This document shows positions 1 through 7,737 of a stretch of 36,189 bases of DNA, piece by piece. This stretch comes from Mobilicoccus pelagius NBRC 104925 (GTDB taxonomy: Bacteria > Actinomycetota > Actinomycetes > Actinomycetales > Dermatophilaceae). Where the stretch lies: positions 1-36,189 of the forward strand of contig NZ_BAFE01000025.1 of the NCBI RefSeq assembly GCF_000247995.1, read 5' to 3'. The notes beneath the pieces are model-generated. The model was not told the DNA's origin. It saw only the letters and a program-made list of their open reading frames with translations, and ran no database searches. A program made the translations under genes and the position numbers. Each line of letters opens with the position of its first letter. Position 1 is the stretch's first letter.

Positions 1-119
1 ATCCCGGTGACGACCCAGCACAGCCAGTAGGTCCAGCCGGAGAAGAACCCGGCCCACGGTCCGAGGAACTCGACGCTGAAGTCCTGGAACGACTTGTAGT
101 TCAGGTCGTGCAGGAGCAG
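1..119 (-). pseudogene. 5'-truncated amino-acid permease (CycA/AnsP-like), running off the left edge
   Basis: Read on the minus strand from 119 to 1, the sequence encodes about 40 residues that include LLLHDLNYKSF, LGPWAGFFSGWTYW and LCWVVTG. These match the region just after the second membrane helix of APC-superfamily amino-acid permeases such as E. coli CycA, as I recall that protein. The roughly 75 residues that normally precede this point, with TM1 and TM2, are absent. Upstream the frame reads through non-homologous codons to a stop at 168-170, with no ATG, GTG or TTG start. A ribosome-site-like AAAGGAG lies at 126-132, just before a CTG at 119, so translation from CTG is conceivable. 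A 5' deletion is the simpler reading. The rest of the gene is outside the window. Confidence 0.6.
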
Positions 120-273
120 CTCGTGCTCCTTTCGTGTGAGTGAACGATCACGACAACGTGAGTGAACTCAGGCTGTCGCGCGAGACCCGATCGGCGGGGC
201 ACATCCGCGTGTGGCGCCTGTCACCCTCGTCCGCTCTCTCCCGCCCTCGTCCCTCACCGCGCCGGAGAAGACG

Positions 274-310
274 ACGGGACCGCGGCGGGGAGCACCCGCC
301 GCGGTCCCGT
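274..310 (-). terminator. Strong stem-loop terminator downstream of the AGCS symporter
   Basis: A perfect 16-bp inverted repeat (274-289 with 295-310) encloses a 5-nt loop and lies 30 nt past the stop of the symporter gene. An outer pair, GCCGGAGA at 261-268 and TCTCCGGC at 320-327, could extend it. There is no T-run, as in the other terminators of this window. Nothing else coding was seen between 123 and 340. Confidence 0.75.
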
Positions 311-340
311 GGTCGGCCGTCTCCGGCCGGGCCGGACGTC

Positions 341-1738
341 TCAGTCCTGGAGCTCGCGCGACTTCTGACGGTCGACGTAGCTCCGGGTCTCCTTGACGAC
401 GACCCCGGAGAGGAGGAGCACGCCGATGAGGTTGGGGATGGCCATGAGCCCGTTGAGGGTGTCGGCGATGTCCCACACGACCTTGAGGCTGCCGACGGCG
501 CCGGCGAGCACGGCCGCGACGAACACGATCCGGTAGACGAGGATCGCCTTCTTGACGTGCGCCGTGTGGCGGAACAGGAACTCGAGGCTCTTCTCGCCGT
601 AGTAGGACCAGCCGAGGATCGTCGAATAGGCGAACATCGCGAGACCGATCGTGAGGCCGATGCCCCCGATCGTTCCGGGCAGGCCGTGGTTGAATGCGGC
701 GATGGTCAGGGCGGCACCCTCGTGCTCCGCCTGCCACACCCCCGTCGTGACGATGACGAGCGCGGTCATCGTGCAGATGACGATCGTGTCGACGAACACC
801 TCGAAGATGCCCCACAGGCCCTGCTCGACGGGCTCGCGCGTGTTGGACGCCGCGTGGGCGATCGGTGCGGAGCCGAGGCCCGCCTCGTTGGAGAAGACGC
901 CGCGGGCGACACCCATGCGGATCGCCTGCGCAAGCGTGAATCCGGCCGCGCCGCCGAGGGCCGAGGCCGGGTCGAACGCCGACCGCACGATGAGGCCGAG
1001 CGAGGGGAGGATCTGCCCGGCGTGGAGCGCGAGCAGCGCGAGAGACATGACGACGAAGAACACGGCCATGACCGGGACGAGCTTCTCGGTGACGCGGGCG
1101 ATGCTCTTGATGCCGCCGAGGATGACGACGGCGGTGAGGACGACGAGGACGATGCCGGTGACCATGCGGTCGACGCCGAAGCTGCTCTCGACGGCTCCGG
1201 CGATGGAATTGGCCTGCGTCATGTTGCCGATGCCGAAGGTGGCGAGCGTCGCGAAGATCGCGAAGAGGTAGGCGAGCCACGGCTGCTTGAGGCCGTCGTG
1301 GATGTAATACATGGGTCCACCGACGTAGCGGCCCTCGCTGTTGACATGGCGGTACTTCATCGCGAGGACGATCTCGGCATACTTCGTCATCATCCCGAAG
1401 AAGGCACTGACCCACATCCAGAAGACCGCACCGGGCCCGCCGAGGCTGATCGCCGTGGCGACGCCGACGACGTTACCGGTGCCGACGGTGCTGGCGAGGG
1501 CGGTGGAGACGGCCTGAAAACCGCTGATGTTCTCGTCGTCGGCCTTCTGGCTGCGCCCGCCGAGCACCCGGCCGATCGTGTTCCGCATCGCGTAGCCGAA
1601 CTTGCGGATCTGGAAGAACCCGGTGCGGACGGACAGGTACACGCCCGTACCGACGAGCACGATGAGCATGACCGGGCCCCAGACGAAGCCGTTGACGGCC
1701 TCGTTCAGGGCGAGCAGACCTGGCAGCAGTTGTTCCAT
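341..1738 (-). CDS. Alanine/glycine:cation symporter (AGCS family, AlsT/DagA-like)
   Basis: Predicted 465-residue inner-membrane protein with about ten or eleven hydrophobic segments. It should import alanine or glycine with sodium or protons. The AGCS hallmarks are present: GFQAVSTALASTVGTGNVVG, then a helix with GGPGAVFWMW and FFGMMTKYAE, and later GGPMYYI and FSNEAGLGSAPIAHA. The ATG at 1738 is chosen because GAGGG lies 8 nt upstream. A GTG nine codons earlier has no ribosome site. Length is normal for the family (450-490). The gene is monocistronic: a long stem-loop follows it and the clpB terminator precedes it. Its neighbour to the left is a remnant of another amino-acid permease. Family assignment is firm; the exact substrate is inferred. 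Confidence 0.93.
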   Translation of the reverse strand: MEQLLPGLLALNEAVNGFVWGPVMLIVLVGTGVYLSVRTGFFQIRKFGYAMRNTIGRVLGGRSQKADDENISGFQAVSTALASTVGTGNVVGVATAISLGGPGAVFWMWVSAFFGMMTKYAEIVLAMKYRHVNSEGRYVGGPMYYIHDGLKQPWLAYLFAIFATLATFGIGNMTQANSIAGAVESSFGVDRMVTGIVLVVLTAVVILGGIKSIARVTEKLVPVMAVFFVVMSLALLALHAGQILPSLGLIVRSAFDPASALGGAAGFTLAQAIRMGVARGVFSNEAGLGSAPIAHAASNTREPVEQGLWGIFEVFVDTIVICTMTALVIVTTGVWQAEHEGAALTIAAFNHGLPGTIGGIGLTIGLAMFAYSTILGWSYYGEKSLEFLFRHTAHVKKAILVYRIVFVAAVLAGAVGSLKVVWDIADTLNGLMAIPNLIGVLLLSGVVVKETRSYVDRQKSRELQD

Positions 1739-1967
1739 TCGTCCATCCCTCGAGTCGGTGACCACGGCCGGATGTCCCCCGGGGGTGGACGTGCGGGAGC
1801 ACAGCCGGTGTGAGGGGGATCGCCGTCGACAGAGTGTGGCAGCAGGACGGGGCGGATGGGGCGCTGCGCACGCACCGTCTCGCCGAACCGGCGCCGCGGA
1901 TCGACGAACCGACGTCGCCGGCCGACGAACGGCGGCCGCCGCGGACGGCGCCGGCCGATCGTGAACG

Positions 1968-2007
1968 ACGAAGGACCCGACCGTCGCGTGACGGGCGGGT
2001 CCTTCGT
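1968..2007 (-). terminator. Stem-loop terminator of clpB
   Basis: A perfect 12-bp stem (ACGAAGGACCCG at 1968-1979 pairing with 1996-2007) with a 16-nt loop begins about 60 nt past the clpB stop. The whole 1739-2065 gap (327 bases) holds only this hairpin and the upstream region of the symporter gene. I see no further gene in it. Confidence 0.75.
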
Positions 2008-2065
2008 GACGGCCCCGCCCGACCTCGTCGGAGGCGGGCGGCGACTCGTACCGCGGAGCGGTGTG

Positions 2066-4738
2066 TCAGTCGACGATCTCGGCGTCGACGACGTCGTCGT
2101 CGCCACCGGTGTCGCCGGCCGTGACGTCGGCGTTCGGCGTCGTGGCCGCAGGGTGGGCGGCCTGCTCCCCGAGCGGTCCGCGGTCGGCGAGGACGAGGTG
2201 GTCCTCCGCCAGGTCCACGTCCACCTCGACGACGTGACCGTCGCGGACCTCACCGCCGAGGAGCGCCTTGGCGAGCCGGTCGCCGATCTCCTTCTGCACG
2301 AGCCGGCGCAGCGGGCGGGCACCGTAGGCGGGGTCGTATCCCGTGAGGGCGAGCCACTCGCGGGCGCCGTCGGTGACCTGGAGGGTGATGCGTCGATCGG
2401 CGAGACGACGGCCGAGGCTCTGCACCTGGAGATCGACGATCTGCGAGAGATCGGCGGTCGAGAGCGGCTCGAAGATCACCGTCTCGTCGAGGCGGTTGAG
2501 GAACTCCGGCTTGAACGAGGCGCGCACGGCGGCCATGACGGCGTCGCGCTTGGCCTCGGGCGTGAGGGATTCGTCGACGAGGAACTGGCTGCCGAGGTTC
2601 GACGTCATCACGAGGATGACGTTGCGGAAGTCGACGGTACGTCCCTGACCGTCGGTGAGACGGCCGTCGTCGAGCACCTGCAGGAGGATGTCGAAGGTCT
2701 CCGGGTGGGCCTTCTCGATCTCGTCGAGGAGCACGACGGAGTACGGACGCCGCCGCACGGCCTCGGTGAGCTGACCGCCCTCGTCGTAACCGACGTAGCC
2801 GGGTGGGGCACCGATGAGACGCGCGACCGCGTGACGCTCGCTGTACTCGCTCATGTCGATGCGGACCATCGCCCGCTCGTCGTCGAAGAGGAAGTCCGCG
2901 AGCGACTTGGCGAGCTCCGTCTTGCCGACACCCGTCGGGCCGAGGAAGAGGAACGACCCGGTGGGGCGGTCGGGGTCGGCGATGCCGGCCCGGCTGCGAC
3001 GCACCGCGTCGGACACGGCACGCACCGCGTCGGTCTGGCCGATGAGGCGCTCGCCGAGGTAGCTCTCCATGTGGAGGAGCTTCTCGGTCTCGCCCTCGAG
3101 CAGCCGACCGGCGGGGATGCCCGTCCAGCTCGAGATGACCTCGGCGATGTCGTCGGCGCCGACCTCGTCCTTGACCATGGGGTCGACGGGGACGGCGGCC
3201 TCGGCGGCGCTCGCCGCGGCGATCTCCTTCTCGAGCGCGGGAATTTCGCCGTAGAGGATCTTGGAGGCCTCGGCAAAGTCCCCCTCGCGTTGGAGACGCT
3301 CGGAGGTGCTGCGCAGCTCGTCGAGGCGTGCCTTGAGGTCACCGACGCGGTTGAGTCCGGCCTTCTCGGCCTCCCACCGGGCGGTGAGCCCGGCGAGTTC
3401 CTCCTGCTTGTCGGCAAGGTCGGCCCGCAGCCGCTCGAGGCGTTCGGCGGAGGCCTCGTCCGTCTCGCGGGAGAGGTGGAGCTCCTCCATCTTGAGCCGG
3501 TCGACGGCGCGACGGAGCGCGTCGATCTCGACCGGAGAGGAGTCGATCTCCATGCGGAGGCGGGAGGCGGCCTCGTCGACGAGGTCGATGGCCTTGTCGG
3601 GGAGCTGCCGTGCCTGGATATAACGGTCGGACAGCGTGGCAGCGGCGACGAGCGCGGAATCGGCGATGGCGACCTTGTGGTGCGCCTCGTACCGCTCCTT
3701 GAGTCCGCGGAGGATCGCGATGGTGTCCTCCACGCTCGGCTCGCCGACGTAGACCTGCTGGAACCGGCGCTCGAGGGCGGCGTCCTTCTCGATGTACTTG
3801 CGGTACTCGTCGAGTGTGGTGGCACCGACGAGGCGCAGCTCACCGCGGGCGAGCAGCGGCTTGAGCATGTTGCCGGCGTCCATCGAGCCGTCGCTGCCAC
3901 CACCGGCGCCCACCATCGTGTGGAGCTCGTCGATGAAGGTGACGACCTTGCCCTCGGCCTCCTTGATCTCGGTGAGGACGGCCTTGAGGCGCTCCTCGAA
4001 CTCGCCGCGGTACTTCGCGCCCGCGACCATGGCGGACAGGTCGAGCGCGATGAGCCGCTTGTCGCGGAGGGACTCGGGCACGTCGCCCGCGACGATGCGC
4101 TGGGCAAGGCCCTCGACGACGGCCGTCTTGCCGACGCCGGGCTCGCCGATGAGCACGGGGTTGTTCTTCGTGCGGCGGCTGAGCACCTGGACGACGCGAC
4201 GGATCTCGGAGTCGCGGCCGATGACGGGGTCGAGCTTGCCCTCGCGGGCGGCAAGGGTGAGGTCGGTGCCGTACTTCTGCAGGGCGTTGAACTGGTCCTC
4301 GGGGTTCTCCGAGGTGACCCTGCCGCCGCCGCGCATCTGCGGGATGAGCCGGTCGATGGCTTCGGCGTCGAGGCCGAACTCGCCGGATCGCGCGAGCGCG
4401 AGGAGGAGGTGGTCGGTGGACACGTAGGTGTCGCCCATGGCCTCCATCACCTGGCGGGCCTGCTCGAGGACGCTCTGGGCACCGCGGGAGAGGCTCGGGG
4501 AGGTGACGGTGGAGCCGGAGACCTGCGGGAGCTGGGCGAGCTTGGCCTCGGCCGCGCGGCGTGCGGCGAGCATCGAACTGCCGGAGGCGTCGAGCAGCGG
4601 GCCCGTCGTCGTGTCGGTCTGGTCGGTGAGGGCGGAGAGAAGGTGGGCGGCCTCGACGTGAGGATGCCCGGCGGCGGCGGCACTGCGCACGGCCGTCGAG
4701 AAGGCGTCCTGCGCCTTCGTCGTGAGTTGGAGAGACAT
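2066..4738 (-). CDS. clpB: ATP-dependent disaggregase ClpB
   Basis: An 890-residue AAA+ chaperone that pulls polypeptides out of aggregates together with DnaK, DnaJ and GrpE. Visible in order are the Clp N domain (about 1-145), the first ATPase domain with Walker A GEPGVGKT at 198-205, a coiled-coil middle domain (about 400-530) and the second ATPase domain with GPTGVGKTE. The D2 small domain ends at [12 protein letters not shown]. The ATG at 4738 follows GAGGAGGG at 5-nt spacing; the upstream in-frame extension is unlike the family. The protein is about 30 residues longer than usual because of an acidic tail ending [13 protein letters not shown], very like the DnaK tail in this window. A HAIR-like operator upstream suggests HspR control. 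Confidence 0.97.
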   Translation of the reverse strand: MSLQLTTKAQDAFSTAVRSAAAAGHPHVEAAHLLSALTDQTDTTTGPLLDASGSSMLAARRAAEAKLAQLPQVSGSTVTSPSLSRGAQSVLEQARQVMEAMGDTYVSTDHLLLALARSGEFGLDAEAIDRLIPQMRGGGRVTSENPEDQFNALQKYGTDLTLAAREGKLDPVIGRDSEIRRVVQVLSRRTKNNPVLIGEPGVGKTAVVEGLAQRIVAGDVPESLRDKRLIALDLSAMVAGAKYRGEFEERLKAVLTEIKEAEGKVVTFIDELHTMVGAGGGSDGSMDAGNMLKPLLARGELRLVGATTLDEYRKYIEKDAALERRFQQVYVGEPSVEDTIAILRGLKERYEAHHKVAIADSALVAAATLSDRYIQARQLPDKAIDLVDEAASRLRMEIDSSPVEIDALRRAVDRLKMEELHLSRETDEASAERLERLRADLADKQEELAGLTARWEAEKAGLNRVGDLKARLDELRSTSERLQREGDFAEASKILYGEIPALEKEIAAASAAEAAVPVDPMVKDEVGADDIAEVISSWTGIPAGRLLEGETEKLLHMESYLGERLIGQTDAVRAVSDAVRRSRAGIADPDRPTGSFLFLGPTGVGKTELAKSLADFLFDDERAMVRIDMSEYSERHAVARLIGAPPGYVGYDEGGQLTEAVRRRPYSVVLLDEIEKAHPETFDILLQVLDDGRLTDGQGRTVDFRNVILVMTSNLGSQFLVDESLTPEAKRDAVMAAVRASFKPEFLNRLDETVIFEPLSTADLSQIVDLQVQSLGRRLADRRITLQVTDGAREWLALTGYDPAYGARPLRRLVQKEIGDRLAKALLGGEVRDGHVVEVDVDLAEDHLVLADRGPLGEQAAHPAATTPNADVTAGDTGGDDDVVDAEIVD

Positions 4739-4781
4739 AGGGGCCCTCCTCGGGGCTGTGTGGTCGGAACGATGGTCGATG

Positions 4782-4797
4782 GTGGACCGCGGTCCAC
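4782..4797. promoter_or_regulatory. Perfect 16-bp palindrome in the clpB leader
   Basis: GTGGACCG followed directly by CGGTCCAC forms a gapless perfect palindrome. It lies about 45 nt upstream of the clpB start codon and downstream of the predicted promoter. It could be a second regulator site or a short RNA hairpin. No regulator is identified. Confidence 0.35.
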
Positions 4798-4814
4798 GTC
4801 TCACTGATCACAAC

Positions 4815-4844
4815 ATCACAAAAACTGCGTCTATTCCACTCAAC
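4815..4844 (-). promoter_or_regulatory. Probable clpB promoter with HAIR-like HspR operator
   Basis: On the plus strand 4824-4844 reads ACTGCGT-N7-ACTCAAC. The second half matches the HAIR consensus half-site ACTCAAG in six of seven positions. The first half matches CTTGAGT in four of seven. On the minus strand TTGAGT (4843-4838) can serve as a -35 box, with TGTGAT (4820-4815) as a weak -10 at 17-bp spacing. The 12-mer ACTCAACTTTGG starting at 4838 recurs upstream of dnaK at 31509. Control by HspR is inferred. Confidence 0.6.
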
Positions 4845-4940
4845 TTTGGCACATGGCGTCAGGCCGGGCCAAGCAGGCGAGGACCCGGAGGCCACCATGG
4901 CGGATCCGTGGAGACCAGCGGGGCCCCCGCCGCTCGGGGC

Positions 4941-6155
4941 CTACCGTGTCGCAGCCTCCTGCCCCTCCGGACGCGCGGCGGGGAGGACGAGAAGGGCGGC
5001 GAGCGACGCCGCGCCGACGGCGAGGAGCGCGCGGAGGACGCCGACGTGGTCGCCGAGGAACCCGATGAGCGGTGGGCCGCCGAGGAACGCCGTGTACCCG
5101 AGGGTCGACACGACCGACAGACGCGCGGGCGCCTGCGACGGGTCGTCCGAGGCGGCCGACATCCCGACGGGGAACCCCAGGCTCGCACCGCACCCCCACA
5201 CGGCGGCGCCGACGATCGCCACGGGGAGGCTGCCGAGGCACACCATGAGGCTGCCGATCGCGGCAGCGGTGAAGAGGGCGCCGAGCACCGGCACGCGGCC
5301 GTACCGGTCGAGGACGTGGGTGCCGAGGACGCGGGTGAGGGTCATCGCCGTGAGGAAGAGGCCCATGATGAGGACGCCGAGGTGGGCGGGCAGGCCGTGG
5401 CCGCTGACGAACGCGACGGCCATCCAGTCGTTCGCCGTGCCCTCGGCGAACGCCGCGGCGAGGACCATGACGCCGACGAGCAGGGTGCGGGGCTCGGTCC
5501 AGGCGCTCCGGACGACGGTGCCCTCCGCGTGCTCCTCCATGGCGCCAGCAGGGAGGAATCGGCCCGCCGCCACGCCCGCGAACGCCGTCGCGAGGAGAGT
5601 CGTCACGACGACGTGGACGACGGTGGGGATCCCCAGCGCGATGATCCCGGCGCCGACGAACGCGCCGACCACGGTGCCGCCACTGTAGGCGGCGTGGAAC
5701 CACGGCATGATCGCCCGCCCCACGGCCTGTTCGACGATGCCGCCCTCGAGGTTCTGCGCGACATCCCAGACGCCGTTGCCGAGACCGAACGCGACGAGAC
5801 CGGGCGCGATCCACAGGTGACTCGGTGCCCACAGGGTCGCCGTCGCGGCCCACAGCAGTCCCGCCGAGGCGACGGCGACGCCGAGCTGCGCCGCCCGCAC
5901 GACCCCGAGGCGCTGGGACACGCGCCCCGCGATGGGGAGTCCGACGAGCGCACCGAGGGAGATCGCGAAGAGGAGGACGCTGAGTGCGCCGGGGGTGAGG
6001 TCGAACCGTTCCCGCACGTCGGGCAGGCGCGACATCCACGACGCCATCGCGAAGCCGTTGGCCGCGAAGACGGCGAGTGTGCCGTTCCGTGCCGCGAGCA
6101 CCCTCGCCTCACCGGCCGGACGGTCGGCGGGGACATCGTCGTGGGGCTGGGTCAC
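4941..6155 (-). CDS. MFS transporter, YbjJ-like
   Basis: A 404-residue major facilitator protein with about twelve hydrophobic helices. The first helix region reads FAANGFAMASWMSRLPDV, followed by LLFAISLGALVGLP and a short loop GRVSQRLGV before TM3. This resembles the uncharacterised YbjJ group of MFS exporters. The GTG at 6155 is chosen because AGGAG lies 8 nt upstream and the preceding in-frame residues are low-complexity. The substrate cannot be told from the sequence. It stands alone between the clpB promoter region and the terminator of the small membrane-protein gene. The 4845-4940 stretch past its stop contains only a weak GC-rich hairpin. Confidence 0.85.
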   Translation of the reverse strand: MTQPHDDVPADRPAGEARVLAARNGTLAVFAANGFAMASWMSRLPDVRERFDLTPGALSVLLFAISLGALVGLPIAGRVSQRLGVVRAAQLGVAVASAGLLWAATATLWAPSHLWIAPGLVAFGLGNGVWDVAQNLEGGIVEQAVGRAIMPWFHAAYSGGTVVGAFVGAGIIALGIPTVVHVVVTTLLATAFAGVAAGRFLPAGAMEEHAEGTVVRSAWTEPRTLLVGVMVLAAAFAEGTANDWMAVAFVSGHGLPAHLGVLIMGLFLTAMTLTRVLGTHVLDRYGRVPVLGALFTAAAIGSLMVCLGSLPVAIVGAAVWGCGASLGFPVGMSAASDDPSQAPARLSVVSTLGYTAFLGGPPLIGFLGDHVGVLRALLAVGAASLAALLVLPAARPEGQEAATR

Positions 6156-6269
6156 GGGGCAGGCTCCTGTCGAGGGGACGGACGAGACGGACGGGGAGGT
6201 GGGGCACCCCAGGCGGGGTGCGGAGGTGGGGGACGGCGCCGGCGCCGGGCATCCGACGGGCCCCATGAA

Positions 6270-6302
6270 CGATCCCCCGCCCTCGAGGAGGACGGGGGAT
6301 CG
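6270..6302 (-). terminator. Stem-loop terminator of the small membrane-protein gene
   Basis: CGATCCCCCG at 6270-6279 pairs perfectly with 6293-6302 around a 13-nt loop. It lies 24 nt past the stop of the gene ending at 6327, and upstream of the MFS gene start at 6155. Confidence 0.7.
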
Positions 6303-6326
6303 GTGTAGAGGGTGGGGCCGGTGGCC

Positions 6327-6827
6327 TCAGCGGCGCCCGGGCCCGTCGACCGGCGGAATGCGGTCGTCGCGGCCGAGGTGCGAGCCCGGCTCGTACTCGG
6401 TGCCGTCGGCGACGGGGCGACCGCTGCGCTCGTCGACGACACCGTCGCGGTCGAGGTGACCGCGACCGGTCGTGGCCTGGGGTCGCGTCGCCGTCGTGGT
6501 GGTCGTGTCGGCGCGACGGCCGTCGGCGAGGTCGCGTTCCTGCTGCTTCTGCGTCTTGCGGATCGCGCGACGCTCCCTGGCCTCGCGCATCTTGCGTTTG
6601 CTCGCCGCAACCATGAGCCACAGGCCGAACAGGATGAGCACGAGGCCGGCGATGCCGAGGATCACGAGGGTGAGGGTCTGGACGACGAGGGTGTTGCCGG
6701 CGATGTCGACGCCCATGCCGGGGGCGCCCTCGACCGTCGACTGGGCGGCGCCGGCCATCGCCACCCAGATGGCGAACGCGCCGGCGACGAGGCCGATCAG
6801 CAGGAGGAGGAGTCCGAAGGCGACCAT
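6327..6827 (-). CDS. Hypothetical two-helix membrane protein with a charged cytoplasmic tail
   Basis: A 166-residue protein of unknown function. Helix 1 covers about residues 2-25 and helix 2 about 49-73 (LTLVILGIAGLVLILFGLWL). A basic stretch KRKMREARERRAIRKTQK then leads into a disordered, Thr/Arg/Asp-rich tail to residue 166. The basic region after helix 2 places both termini in the cytoplasm under the positive-inside rule. The ATG at 6827 has AAAGGA about 6 nt upstream. It is likely monocistronic and diverges from deoD across 193 bp. No family was recognised; the layout resembles the small actinobacterial membrane proteins usually left as hypothetical. Confidence 0.75.
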   Translation of the reverse strand: MVAFGLLLLLIGLVAGAFAIWVAMAGAAQSTVEGAPGMGVDIAGNTLVVQTLTLVILGIAGLVLILFGLWLMVAASKRKMREARERRAIRKTQKQQERDLADGRRADTTTTTATRPQATTGRGHLDRDGVVDERSGRPVADGTEYEPGSHLGRDDRIPPVDGPGRR

Positions 6828-6959
6828 GAGGGTCCTTTCAACGCGAGACCGATCGGGCGAGCGGCCCGCCGCCGGTCAAGCGTAACGACCCGGGGCCGCT
6901 CACCCCATTCTGCGCGGCGGCCGATCTCACGAGCCCACCGAACATTTGTCAAAAAGCCC

Positions 6960-6988
6960 TTGAACTTTATTCACGAGGCTCCTAGCGT
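6960..6988 (+). promoter_or_regulatory. Promoter of the deoD-MFS operon
   Basis: TTGAAC (6960-6965), a 17-bp spacer and TAGCGT (6983-6988) form a good housekeeping-type promoter. It lies in an AT-rich island that is unusual for this window. The predicted start, near 6995, leaves a short leader before the GTG at 7021. Confidence 0.65.
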
Positions 6989-7020
6989 CGAGGGCATCCC
7001 ACCCCGACCGAGGAGACATC

Positions 7021-7737
7021 GTGAGCACCCTTTCCACCCCGCACATCAAGCCGGACGGCGCCCCCATCGCGGAGTCGATCCTCCTGCCCGGCGACCCCCT
7101 GCGGGCCAAGTTCATCGCCGAGACCTACTTCGAGAACCCGGTCTGCTTCAACGAGGTCCGCAACATGCTCGGCTTCACGGGGACGTACCGCGGGAAGCAG
7201 GTGTCGGTCATGGGCACCGGCATGGGCATCCCGTCGATCTCGCTCTACTCCTACGAACTCATCCACACCTTCGGGGTCAAGCAGCTCATCCGCGTCGGGT
7301 CCTGCGGCGGCATGCAGGAGGGCATCGACCTCTACGACGTCGTCATCGGGCAGGCCGCCTCCACCGACAGCAACTACCTCAGCCAGTTCGGCGCCCCCGG
7401 CACGTACGCCCCCATCGGGTCCTACCGCCTCCTCGAGCGCGCCGTCGCCCACGCCCGTGAGGCCGAGCAGACCGTCCACGTCGGCAACGTCCTCTCGAGC
7501 GACATCTTCTACAACGCCGACGAGAGCGCCCTCGCCCGCTGGACCCGCATGGGCATCCTCGGCGTCGAGATGGAGTCCGCCGGCCTCTACGCCAACGCCG
7601 CCGCGGCCGGGGTCGACGCCCTCGGCATCTTCACCGTGAGCGACGACCTCGTCGGCGGCCGCCACACGACGCCGGAGGAGCGTCAGACGGCGTTCACCGC
7701 CATGATCGAGATCGCCCTCGCCACGGTGACGGAATGA
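7021..7737 (+). CDS. deoD: Purine nucleoside phosphorylase, DeoD type
   Basis: A 238-residue cytoplasmic enzyme that phosphorolyses purine (deoxy)nucleosides to base plus (deoxy)ribose-1-phosphate for salvage. Hexameric DeoD signatures are clear: the phosphate-site loop LLPGDPLRAKFIA near the N terminus, VMGTGMGIPS, RVGSCGGMQ, the nucleoside-site GVEMESAGLY, and VSDDLVGG with the catalytic aspartate. Length matches the family (about 235-240). The GTG start has GAGGAG upstream. It overlaps the next gene by ATGA, so the two are translated as a unit, which suggests that the transporter handles nucleosides or bases. Confidence 0.97.
   Translation: MSTLSTPHIKPDGAPIAESILLPGDPLRAKFIAETYFENPVCFNEVRNMLGFTGTYRGKQVSVMGTGMGIPSISLYSYELIHTFGVKQLIRVGSCGGMQEGIDLYDVVIGQAASTDSNYLSQFGAPGTYAPIGSYRLLERAVAHAREAEQTVHVGNVLSSDIFYNADESALARWTRMGILGVEMESAGLYANAAAAGVDALGIFTVSDDLVGGRHTTPEERQTAFTAMIEIALATVTE

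Noticed and set aside
140..1813. A 557-codon open frame antisense to the AGCS symporter
   Set aside because: Charged low-complexity translation opposite a clear membrane transporter, extending over a terminator hairpin; a shadow of high GC.
1856..4807. A 983-codon open frame antisense to clpB
   Set aside because: It mirrors the codon pattern of clpB in very GC-rich DNA. The product is low-complexity (Leu/Glu/Val/Gly/Asp-rich) with no recognisable domain, while clpB is certain.
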